Origin: an uncultured Spirochaetaceae bacterium
GTDB lineage: Bacteria; Spirochaetota; Spirochaetia; Treponematales; Treponemataceae
Direction of reading: 5' to 3'
Assembly (NCBI GenBank): GCA_902797305.1
Contig: CADBSK010000116.1
Coordinates: forward strand, 1-45,191
DNA: 45,191 bases
The notes below the pieces were generated by a model. It was not told the DNA's origin. It worked only from the letters and a program-made list of their open reading frames with translations, and ran no database searches. Of the stretch, positions 16,401 to 23,817 are shown one piece after another; position 1 is the first letter of the stretch; each line of letters begins with the position of its first letter. The translations under genes and the position numbers were made by a program.

Positions 16401-17000
16401 AGCAGTAACACTTACTGTTCCAAAGTTCTTAACATATTCAGACGAAGTTTTTACCGAGGGATAATCTTTTGCAATTGCCTGAGCATCAATCAAAGAAGGA
16501 TGAACAGTTGTATCAATTGCGGAACTAAAAGCGCTTGATTCAATACCAGAAATTTCTTTATTTGCACTTTTTATAAGGTAATAATAAACATTTCCGATTG
16601 CTGTAGATGACCAGTTAACAGTAACTTCAGTCGTTTTATTTTCCTGCACATCACAAACCGCTCTTATTACTGCGCCAGATACATTACTTTTTACAGTAAC
16701 GACACGACGGCCAACAGGAATTTTTGTAATAGTTGCACTACCCTTCCCATCAGCTAAAGTTGCATTGGTACTGATATCCTGAATACCGTATCCACTTACG
16801 ATTACCTGTGCACTCGTTAATGTATCAATATCAAGAGCACGAGAATCTTTTGAGCAAGACTCCTCAGAAGCAATAGAAATACTTCCATATTTTACATCTG
16901 CGTTTGGATTTGTATTTGTTAAAGGACTAACACAAGATATAAAGAATGCAGCACTAAGAACTGCAAATGAAACAAATCTTTTTATTCCAAATTTTTTCAT
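13410..17000 (-). CDS. MalS-like GH13 alpha-amylase lipoprotein with two starch-binding-like modules
   Basis: A 1196-residue lipoprotein (lipobox FFISC, Cys23). Order: a shared N-terminal module (about 38-280) also found in three neighbours; a carbohydrate-binding-like beta domain (about 283-385, KTIIFVKNASAPNLWAWEID); a second one (about 395-505, IKIYVSASSAPSIWVWQPSG); an Ig-like spacer (510-600); the GH13 barrel (about 608-1120); and a C-terminal beta domain (NDGTTVYNWYDGTSATV). The barrel carries FHGGDIAGLTAKLDY and APYEQIHGWV, typical of E. coli MalS, and catalytic D898 (GFRCDTAKH), E951 (TGECFGW) and D1025 (SSHDTK). It should cut internal alpha-1,4 bonds of starch at the cell surface. 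GGAGAA precedes the ATG. A terminator separates it from the paralogue upstream. Confidence 0.9.
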   Translation of the reverse strand: MKKFGIKRFVSFAVLSAAFFISCVSPLTNTNPNADVKYGSISIASEESCSKDSRALDIDTLTSAQVIVSGYGIQDISTNATLADGKGSATITKIPVGRRVVTVKSNVSGAVIRAVCDVQENKTTEVTVNWSSTAIGNVYYYLIKSANKEISGIESSAFSSAIDTTVHPSLIDAQAIAKDYPSVKTSSEYVKNFGTVSVTAHNVNGYQVQITDVATEVKKISSDSEEFDLKAYPGTWKVWVLDSAGTKVAEQDITVVSGEESTVDIKLQTAGEVTFEDKTIIFVKNASAPNLWAWEIDGAKLSELNGESFPGNAMTAATTDYMESVTGWYMKDFTSFATGKVIHFKLNSGSEITGSSGTFWYDNTTGSLTTTNPSPVTTSEDKIIVTVDSAEEPVDSIKIYVSASSAPSIWVWQPSGLACTSKMGYTWASQPSMSPATDLIYNEGWYVLTIPGDCYTQGQTFTFIINSSGEVTSTKTSTFWYDAAGVSGGAGTFYDADPTVKPEPVAPHVTIKPKDGKEVGPNSSITVSFDYGFDEENFSASVTVAGTTYTWGTDFVGKTFKKDVKSLGLSSSGSISVSAVCQNSVDSVASSVTLTYNPDKPEDPFTWDNVNCYFVLTDRFYDGDSSNNNSYTRSKSDCPQVATFHGGDIAGLTAKLDYFESLGVNAIWITAPYEQIHGWVSGKGHQFPHFAFHGYYTLDWTSMDANMGTLEELRTFVNACHSKGIRVVMDIVMNHVGYNNTADMVTFNHGGTSHTADWLATSSCPSSDASCMMGHENCWYANDTVDWTTSLWESWWGPWIRSFAYEEGSEYGGSCGGLPDVKHEIKTSVGMAPVLTTKWGQDTSSYKSAYYNPSVEDADWNGYSGDYRTDRELDPGTYQVVWLSAWVRELGIDGFRCDTAKHVQPERWGQLKVACQAALEAWREDSSKSKKYNGVDTGAADWDENFWMTGECFGWTATGGTGEYYEIGKFDSMINFSFNGSAGSGTSSNYPSTSTWSSYLSINNNVDSDGNGNRDNVLTYISSHDTKLCRAANQAEVGTMLQLTPGGIQIYYGDESNRGQAYTDYADTDMQTRGDFNWSDGTISGTASNRPSNDSIAVHWGKVGTFRKYNPAVGAGTGTAYLRTYSGSAGDNKVAISIDGTSVNVSTLWNDGTTVYNWYDGTSATVSGGSVTFAGGTTTQPILVSEKNPADYGVTF

Positions 17001-17040
17001 TTTCTCCTATTCTCCTTTATTACATAGAATGAATTTTAGA

Positions 17041-17071
17041 AAAAATCGGGCTGAACCTGTGTCCAGCCCGA
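17041..17071 (-). terminator. Rho-independent terminator between the two MalS-like amylase genes
   Basis: Stem TCGGGCTG (17046-17053) with CAGCCCGA (17064-17071), followed on the minus strand by six T. It ends transcripts of the upstream amylase; the next gene starts only about 40 bases later, so partial read-through is likely. Confidence 0.85.
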
Positions 17072-17105
17072 AATAATAATATAGAAACCTTAAAGTTTAT
17101 TTATC

Positions 17106-20100
17106 TTAGTAAGTTACTCCGTAATCTGCAGGATTGCGGTCTGAACAAAGCACAGGTGCTGATGTAGAAGCACTTGAACTTGAGAAGGTAACCGAACCAT
17201 CGCTTACAGTTGCACTTGTACCGTCGTACCAGTTGTAAACTGTTGTGCCGTTATCATAAGGAACACTTACAGTTGTTGAACTTGTACTAATTACAACCTT
17301 GTTATCGTTATAAGTACGTGTATCACCACTGATTGAACCAGCACCAACAGCAGGGTTGAACTTACGGAAGGTACCAATTTTACCCCAGTGTTTTGCACAG
17401 TCACCTGTTGAAGCAGCCCAGTTAAAATCAGAGCGAGTTCCCTGATTTTCATCAGATCCTGTATCACCAAATGAACGGCTTGTTTCATCACCGTAGTAAA
17501 TTTGAATTGGTCCTGGTGTAAGAATGAGCTGAGTTCCCAAAGCCTTTTGGTCAGACCAACGACCAAGACCTGTATCATGGCTAGAAATATAAAGCAAATT
17601 CTGTTTATTTCCTGTTCTATTAGACCAATCTGGCATATTAGGAGTATAAGTTCTCATACCGCTTGCCCCTGCAACAGTAAAGTCAATCAAGGTATCAAAG
17701 CCATTATTATACAAATCATTATAAGAATTATTAGAATATGTATGACCGAAAGCTTCTCCTGTCATCCAGAATTCTTCATCCCAATCTTTTGCATATTCAT
17801 CCGCACGGCTACTAGCTCGCCATGTTGTAAGAGCTGTTTTACAAAGAGCCTTTAATTCACCCCATCGGTAATAATCAATATGTTTTGCAGTATCACAGCG
17901 GAAACCATCTATACCAAATTCTTCTACCCAAGCAGCAAGCCATTTTTCAATCCATACGGCAGGTGCGTAACTTGCACTTGTAGAACGGAGTGAACTAGCA
18001 GCTGGAATAATCCAATCTGAATATCCGCTTGTTTCTTTTGCCCATTTAGTCTGCAAAATTGGAGCAACAGTTTGAGCAGTTGTATTATCACCTTTTACAT
18101 CTGGTAAATTGTCAAGGTTTCCGTACAATTCACTGGCATTTACATCACCAAGTGAATCATAACCAGGAACACCGGCTCGAATCCAAGAACTACCCCACCA
18201 TTTAGCCCAGCCATCATTGTGTCCAGAATAATCAATTTTACTATGATGAGCGTGATAAGTAGAACCATCCGAACCTATCTTAAATCCCATATCTATTGAT
18301 TTTCCTCCAGTATAAGAAGAAGTGAAAATATCAATAGAGTAATCCTGACAATCCTGAAGTGTTAGATAACCTGTATGGTTCATTACAACATCCATTACTA
18401 CACGAATTCCGCGTTTATGACATTCTGTTACAAAATTACGGAATTCTTCTACAGTACCCATATTTTTATCCATCATAGTGTAGTCAAGTGGATAATATCC
18501 GTGATAGCCATAATGAGCAAAGTCACCCGAAGAACCACCACCACACCATCCGTGAGCCTGTTCATATGGAGCTGTAATCCAGATTGCATTTACACCAAGG
18601 CCTTCTACATAATCAAGTTTTTCTGTAAGTCCCTTAATGTCTCCACCATGGAAAGTACCAATAGTCTTTCCAAGATCATCTGTTGACATACGACCATAAC
18701 TATTGTTGTTGCTAGAATCTCCATCGTAGAAGCGGTCTTGAATTACAAAGTAAACATTTGCATTATCCCAACAGAATGTGTCTGCAACAGGTGCATTAAC
18801 AGTTGTCGTATAGCTTCGTGGTTCTGCATTTACTGTACTTACACTATTTGTTACTGAAGCATTTACGATAATTGATTTATCTGCTTCTGTAATGCCAAGG
18901 TCGCTTACCTTAATTGTAAGAACATCGTTTGTAAAGTCCGAATATGTGTAAGTTTTTGAAACATCTCCTGTTACAGTTACGGTTGCAGCAGAGATTGTGT
19001 CGTTACCATTTGTAAGATTTACTGTAATTGTACCGCTTACAGAAATTGTATCTGAATCAGGAGTAATTGTTGCAGTTGGAGCCACTGGAACTGGAGGATT
19101 TTCAACAGTTACTTCGAGACCCGATACTATAGGTGATGGGTTTGTAGTAGAACTAGAAGTGCCGTCATACCAGAATGTACCAGCTTTACCAGTAATTTCT
19201 GGATTACTCCAGTTCAACTTAAATTTTATAGTTTTGCCAGTTGCATAAGTTGTATAGTCAATCATGTACCAGCCGCTTGGATCTGTCATGTACTCAGATG
19301 TTGCAAGAACCATCTTTGTAGCAGAACTTGAATTATTCCAACTACCACCAGCTGTTTGTGTCAAAGCAACACCATCTTCTTCCCAAGCCCAGATATCTGG
19401 AGCACTATTTGCCTTCACAAAGATTATAGTCTTATCCGAAAAATCTACAGCTTCGCCATATTCAACTGTAATTGTAGTATCTTTTCCAGAAGCTACTATA
19501 ACATCTTTAGTTTCTTTGAGAGTTCCGCCAGCATCGTAAACTTTTACTTTCCATGTTCCTGGATAGCCTTTAAGTGTTACATTTCCAGAATCTTGTGTAA
19601 ATGTTGTTTTTTCAGATGCTAAATCAGTAACCTGTACTGTGTACCCATTTACATTTTTATAATCTACTTTGACATTACCATATTCAAGAATATAATCATC
19701 AGAAGTTAATCCAGTCGCAACAAGATTTGCAGCCTTTAAATCAGTTGCAAAACTTTCTGCATCAAACAAACTTGCATGAACTGCAGGAATTTTATTTTCA
19801 AATGTTGCTGCGCTTAAAGTAGAAACATCTGTTCCACTTTTGATTAAGTTATAGTAAACACTGGCAATTGGAGTTGAACCCCAGGTTACTTTACAATCGC
19901 TTGTTTCACCGGCACGTATATCAACTATATTGCGAATAACAGCACCAGTTACATTACTTTTTACAGTAACAACACGATTTGTTCCTACTTTAACATTTTC
20001 AATTTTTATTTCGCCGGAATTTTTACCGCTTACAATTGAAACATTTTCAACTTTAACATCATTCATACCATAACCACTAACAGTTACAGTAGCACTTGTA

Positions 20101-20252
20101 AGTGTTGAAGTATCTATAGCTCTGTTTTCAGAACCTGATGTAACAACAAGACTCCCGTATTCAGAAGTAGAAGTGTTCAAACCGCTGCTACAAGAAACAA
20201 CCATTACAACACTTATTACCACAGAAGTTAGAAAAGCAAAAAACTTTTTCAT
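17106..20252 (-). CDS. MalS-like GH13 alpha-amylase lipoprotein with one starch-binding-like module
   Basis: A 1048-residue paralogue of the next gene downstream. Lipobox VVSC (Cys21), then the shared N-terminal module (about 30-270) and one carbohydrate-binding-like module (about 272-380, KTIIFVKANSAPDIWAWEED). An Ig-like spacer (385-480), GH13 barrel (about 490-980) and C-terminal beta domain follow. MalS-type signatures FHGGDIKGLTEKLDY and APYEQAHGW are present. Catalytic residues are D787 (GFRCDTAKH), E833 (TGEAFGH) and D893 (SSHDTG). Expected role: endo-cleavage of starch or maltodextrin on the cell surface. The closeness of the two MalS-like genes, including nearly identical C-terminal domains, indicates tandem duplication. 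The TTG-rich upstream region has a weak TTGTTA-17-TAAATA promoter. Terminators lie both before and after it. Confidence 0.9.
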   Translation of the reverse strand: MKKFFAFLTSVVISVVMVVSCSSGLNTSTSEYGSLVVTSGSENRAIDTSTLTSATVTVSGYGMNDVKVENVSIVSGKNSGEIKIENVKVGTNRVVTVKSNVTGAVIRNIVDIRAGETSDCKVTWGSTPIASVYYNLIKSGTDVSTLSAATFENKIPAVHASLFDAESFATDLKAANLVATGLTSDDYILEYGNVKVDYKNVNGYTVQVTDLASEKTTFTQDSGNVTLKGYPGTWKVKVYDAGGTLKETKDVIVASGKDTTITVEYGEAVDFSDKTIIFVKANSAPDIWAWEEDGVALTQTAGGSWNNSSSATKMVLATSEYMTDPSGWYMIDYTTYATGKTIKFKLNWSNPEITGKAGTFWYDGTSSSTTNPSPIVSGLEVTVENPPVPVAPTATITPDSDTISVSGTITVNLTNGNDTISAATVTVTGDVSKTYTYSDFTNDVLTIKVSDLGITEADKSIIVNASVTNSVSTVNAEPRSYTTTVNAPVADTFCWDNANVYFVIQDRFYDGDSSNNNSYGRMSTDDLGKTIGTFHGGDIKGLTEKLDYVEGLGVNAIWITAPYEQAHGWCGGGSSGDFAHYGYHGYYPLDYTMMDKNMGTVEEFRNFVTECHKRGIRVVMDVVMNHTGYLTLQDCQDYSIDIFTSSYTGGKSIDMGFKIGSDGSTYHAHHSKIDYSGHNDGWAKWWGSSWIRAGVPGYDSLGDVNASELYGNLDNLPDVKGDNTTAQTVAPILQTKWAKETSGYSDWIIPAASSLRSTSASYAPAVWIEKWLAAWVEEFGIDGFRCDTAKHIDYYRWGELKALCKTALTTWRASSRADEYAKDWDEEFWMTGEAFGHTYSNNSYNDLYNNGFDTLIDFTVAGASGMRTYTPNMPDWSNRTGNKQNLLYISSHDTGLGRWSDQKALGTQLILTPGPIQIYYGDETSRSFGDTGSDENQGTRSDFNWAASTGDCAKHWGKIGTFRKFNPAVGAGSISGDTRTYNDNKVVISTSSTTVSVPYDNGTTVYNWYDGTSATVSDGSVTFSSSSASTSAPVLCSDRNPADYGVTY

Positions 20253-20309
20253 CGTCTCTTTCCTTAATAATATTTATAAATTCTGAATGTTTTTAACAAT
20301 CCTAGTACG

Positions 20310-20342
20310 AAAAAAATGGCAGCGTGTCTTACACGCTACCAT
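20310..20342 (-). terminator. Rho-independent terminator after the Ig-domain lipoprotein gene
   Basis: Stem ATGGCAGCGTG (20316-20326) with CACGCTACCAT (20332-20342), one internal mismatch, a five-base loop and a run of T on the minus strand. Confidence 0.85.
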
Positions 20343-20372
20343 TTATCATTCTTTAACTAAGACTTCTTACTC

Positions 20373-21770
20373 TTAGTTAAAGTCAATGCCGATGTTACCA
20401 GAACCTTCAAGTTTCTGTTTAGTAACATAGAAGTGATAACTTTCAATAGACTTAGTCTTATTAGTATCAGCCACAGAAGTTGCAGTAACTTTACAGAAGT
20501 ATGTACCAACTGCTGTTGCTTTATATGTTGAAGATGTAGCTCCATCAAGAGGTGTTGCAGTATCACTATTACTTTCTTCAGATTCACCTTCTGCAAAGTA
20601 CCACTGATATTTAAGAGTTGCATCAATGTTACATGTAAAGCTAACAACAAGCTCATTACCATTATCTTCATCAAGTGTAATCTCAACATTAGTTGTTGGA
20701 GCATCACGAGTCAATGTAATTGCATTTTCTGAAATAACTGCAATAGTAGAAGTAATCTTTTGAGATTCTTCACCATCAATAACATTCCAGATTTCAACGT
20801 AGTATGAACCGAATTCTGATGGAGTTAATGTTGTTGTAATAGATTTACCAGTAAATGTAACTTCAGAACCTGTTGCTACACCATTCTTATACCACTGTGC
20901 ATGTAATACACCGGCTTTTGTAGAATCAACAGTAGCAACAACAGTAAGAGGTTCTGCACTGGCAATTTTATCATAACTTGCACTAGCAATATCTGTAGTA
21001 ATAGTTGGAGTAGGATTATTTGCATTACTGAATACAATAGTAGCTGTAGATGATGTAACTTTTGAATCAGGATGATCCTTGTTAGAAACAACTACATAAT
21101 ATGTACCTGCTGCTGTTGGTGTATACGAACTTGAAGTTTCTCCTGAAATTAAACCTGTTGTATTGTACCATTGATAAATCATTTCACCACTTTCGATTGT
21201 TGCTACAACAGTTAAAGGTGCAATTGTTACCAAATTCTTACATTCCTTATCAGAATAATAAGGACCAGAATCACTTGCATTATAGTAATAAGTAGCACCA
21301 GAAGGTTGTGTTTTAATTTCTGGTGTTGAATATAATATAGTACTACCTCCAACAACAATCTTAAAAGTTTTACTGATACAGTCTTTTAAATTTGCGTCTT
21401 CTTTATCAGAGGCATAAATAGTATATTCACAAGTTTTGGAATAATCTGCACCAGTAAGAGTTACATCCAAACGGTTTCTTTTATTATTCCATGTTTGTTC
21501 AAAATCAAGATCTTCTTCTTTAGTAGTTTCATTATCTATAGCGCTTACATAGATTTTATTATAAAACGCTTCTGAAGTGTATAATTGTAATACTACATCT
21601 TCATTTTTATATTCAATTTCTGTCACATCAGCTGTAGCTGATCCTAGCGTATAACTAAATTCAGCAGACGGAGTAACTTGTGGTTCTACACATGATACGA
21701 GTAATGCTGCAAAGCCAATTACAAGCCCTGAGAATAACGATAAAAACTTTTTTAGTTTTCCCTTTTTCAT
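20373..21770 (-). CDS. Lipoprotein with tandem Ig-like domains
   Basis: A 465-residue lipoprotein (lipobox LLVSC, Cys27). After an N-terminal beta-rich region (about 30-145) there are three Ig-like repeats (about 150-245, 250-350, 350-455). Each has the xxxYQWYxxx...YxxTxxGTYYVxV pattern, for example MIYQWYNTTG and TAAGTYYVVVSN, AQWYKNGV and FGSYYVEIWN, and LKYQWYFAEG and AVGTYFCKVTA. No catalytic motif is visible. Such modules usually act as spacers or ligand/glycan-binding arms, so it may bind starch or position neighbouring enzymes. It is 44 bases downstream of the CotH kinase gene, with GGAGG before its ATG, and is closed by a strong terminator. It lacks the N-terminal module shared by the amylases. 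Confidence 0.75.
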   Translation of the reverse strand: MKKGKLKKFLSLFSGLVIGFAALLVSCVEPQVTPSAEFSYTLGSATADVTEIEYKNEDVVLQLYTSEAFYNKIYVSAIDNETTKEEDLDFEQTWNNKRNRLDVTLTGADYSKTCEYTIYASDKEDANLKDCISKTFKIVVGGSTILYSTPEIKTQPSGATYYYNASDSGPYYSDKECKNLVTIAPLTVVATIESGEMIYQWYNTTGLISGETSSSYTPTAAGTYYVVVSNKDHPDSKVTSSTATIVFSNANNPTPTITTDIASASYDKIASAEPLTVVATVDSTKAGVLHAQWYKNGVATGSEVTFTGKSITTTLTPSEFGSYYVEIWNVIDGEESQKITSTIAVISENAITLTRDAPTTNVEITLDEDNGNELVVSFTCNIDATLKYQWYFAEGESEESNSDTATPLDGATSSTYKATAVGTYFCKVTATSVADTNKTKSIESYHFYVTKQKLEGSGNIGIDFN

Positions 21771-21795
21771 TTAAATTTTTCCTCCATATCCTATA

Positions 21796-21825
21796 AAAAT
21801 CTTTAGTTCCCACTCTAAAGATTTT
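21796..21825 (-). terminator. Weak A/T-rich hairpin between the CotH and Ig-lipoprotein genes
   Basis: AAAATCTTTAG (21796-21806) pairs with CTAAAGATTTT (21815-21825), overlapping the CotH stop codon, with T residues at the base of the stem on the minus strand. It may attenuate rather than end transcription. Confidence 0.45.
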
Positions 21826-23788
21826 CATTAATCCAGTTAAAACGATTTTCAATCCATTCCTTAAAAAAATCTATTTCATCTGAAAAAGTCACACGATCTT
21901 CATACCCCACCGGAGACTTATATGTCTTATTACCCAATATATTCCATCGTGCAAAATTCATTTTAATACTACTTTTTAAATTGTCAAACAAAAAGTTTTC
22001 ATATTGTGAAAAATAATCGCACAAGTCGCCATATAATGACTGATACCTTTGTTTTACAGCATCCGTAAAGCCATCACTTTCCTTTAATCTTGCAAACCAA
22101 TTATAATCAACCGAAACACTGTTATAAGTCCATTTACTTGTTGTTATAAACCCTGAATAAGTAGCCCCTTCTGTATTCCCAAATCCTAAATCAAAATCCC
22201 ACACAGGTCCAAAATGCAATTTTTTATCTTCAGGATTAAAATACATATAACAGCTGGAATACATATTTGAATCAGGATTTTTTGCATATTCTTCTAATAA
22301 AATCCAGTCAATCAGAGACTTTTCATCCAGGTAATTTTTCCAGTAATTTTGGCTTTCTGGATCATCAAAATCTTCTGAGTACAAGGCATCTTCTATGTTT
22401 TGTATTTTTTCTTTAATACATTCTTTCAATTTTTCAGAAATATCATCTCCATCTGGATCTTTGAGAGAGAAAACTAAATTTCTGGTTGTTGGATAATTAA
22501 AACTCTCATCGGACCGGACATTAGCTTCGATGAGCCATCCAAATTTTTCAAAATCCTCAACATTAGTACAGTTTTCAAGGTTTGGTATGTTTATTCTGTC
22601 ATTGTTTATTTTTGGCGTTTCTACACAGAGATAAACACCCTGATAAACACCATTTATAAATAAATCTGTATACACGCAGCCTGGAGTCCATTCCAAATTT
22701 GTAAATAAATCTTTTGCCATATTATATGCTAAAGCATTTCTCATAAGACTCTTGTCAAAATAATTTGCAATTAAAGCAAAAGACCGGGCTTTTTTCATTC
22801 CTAAAAACGAACATTTTTTATCAAATTTAATCGTATAGGATTTTTTAGGAGAACACTTCCAGCTGGAGTTACCACGCCCCTTTACAGTTAGTTCTACAGG
22901 ATCTAAATTATTACCTTCAAAATCATTTGTTACAGATAGGGTCGCAGGAACTTTTTTCTGTGATGTAAAGTCCTCATAATCATCTTCAAGATCAAAATCC
23001 ATCATTACAACAGGAATATCAGTCTCATAAGCACATACAATTACGTATTCATCACTTTCAACACCGTTTTGATTAACGGCTCGTATAATGAAATTAGTTG
23101 AATCAAGGGCGAAAAAAGAATCATCACAAACACAAGAATAATAAGTATCATAACGAGGACAAGTATCTGTACCATCATAATATTCGTTAAGGATTTTTTC
23201 GTACGCAACTGTTGATTTTACATCAGAAATATTTATACCAACTCCTTTTAACTTTGAGTAAATATTTACAGTTTTAAATGATTCTTTTTCACACTTAGAA
23301 AATGCCCAGCTAAAATAGATTTTATTATCGATAATCAGGGCCGTAACATTATCAAACTCAACCGTAAATGTTCCCGGCGTAACGACAAAATCTTCCCTGT
23401 ATTGTTCATTTTGATTATCATCACAACCGACAACACGAACTAAATATGAATGATCATTGAGCAAATTGTTTATAAGATATTTATTATCCGATTTTGCACA
23501 TTCAACTGTATCATCAAAAAAATCATCATTTATATCTGAAGAATCATTGTTAAAACCGCTATATTCTTTATAAAAAATTTTAATATTTGTAATCTCATTA
23601 TCGTTATTTGATTTTAATGGTGCATGCCACCAGACATACGCAGAACTGTTCCTCGCCACAACCTTTGAATAAAAGGTATCCGACTTTTCTTGAGGGGTAG
23701 TACAAGGTTCTGCACAGCAAATAATACAAAAAAAGATTAAAACAGCAGAAAAGAAAAACGAAGCAATCCTAATTTTTAATTTATTCAA
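21815..23788 (-). CDS. CotH-family protein kinase lipoprotein
   Basis: A 657-residue exported protein with a hydrophobic signal and a double Cys at 24-25 (FCIICC), a plausible though untypical lipobox. Residues 30-270 form fibronectin-III-like beta domains. The CotH domain (about 275-640) shows VKGRGNSSWKCSPKKSYTIKF, LGMKKARSFALIANYFDKSLMRNALAY, DLFINGVYQGVYLCVE, NPDSNMYSSCYMYF and FGPVWDFDLGFGN. The Asp of WDFD and the KxSY/GRGNS region match the nucleotide- and metal-binding parts of the family. CotH proteins are atypical kinases that phosphorylate spore-coat proteins on Ser in Bacillus; relatives are common in gut bacteria. The start is TTG at 23788 with a weak GAGAG. It lies 29 bases behind the phosphatase gene, so the two are almost certainly one transcript. 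Confidence 0.85.
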   Translation of the reverse strand: MNKLKIRIASFFFSAVLIFFCIICCAEPCTTPQEKSDTFYSKVVARNSSAYVWWHAPLKSNNDNEITNIKIFYKEYSGFNNDSSDINDDFFDDTVECAKSDNKYLINNLLNDHSYLVRVVGCDDNQNEQYREDFVVTPGTFTVEFDNVTALIIDNKIYFSWAFSKCEKESFKTVNIYSKLKGVGINISDVKSTVAYEKILNEYYDGTDTCPRYDTYYSCVCDDSFFALDSTNFIIRAVNQNGVESDEYVIVCAYETDIPVVMMDFDLEDDYEDFTSQKKVPATLSVTNDFEGNNLDPVELTVKGRGNSSWKCSPKKSYTIKFDKKCSFLGMKKARSFALIANYFDKSLMRNALAYNMAKDLFTNLEWTPGCVYTDLFINGVYQGVYLCVETPKINNDRINIPNLENCTNVEDFEKFGWLIEANVRSDESFNYPTTRNLVFSLKDPDGDDISEKLKECIKEKIQNIEDALYSEDFDDPESQNYWKNYLDEKSLIDWILLEEYAKNPDSNMYSSCYMYFNPEDKKLHFGPVWDFDLGFGNTEGATYSGFITTSKWTYNSVSVDYNWFARLKESDGFTDAVKQRYQSLYGDLCDYFSQYENFLFDNLKSSIKMNFARWNILGNKTYKSPVGYEDRVTFSDEIDFFKEWIENRFNWINENL

Positions 23789-23817
23789 AACAAGCTCTCT
23801 ATTTTAGTAATAACTTT

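Noticed and set aside
13565-19622. Many open frames antisense to the amylase genes
   Set aside because: They mirror the Ser/Thr-rich codons of the real genes, lack starts with ribosome binding sites and give low-complexity peptides.
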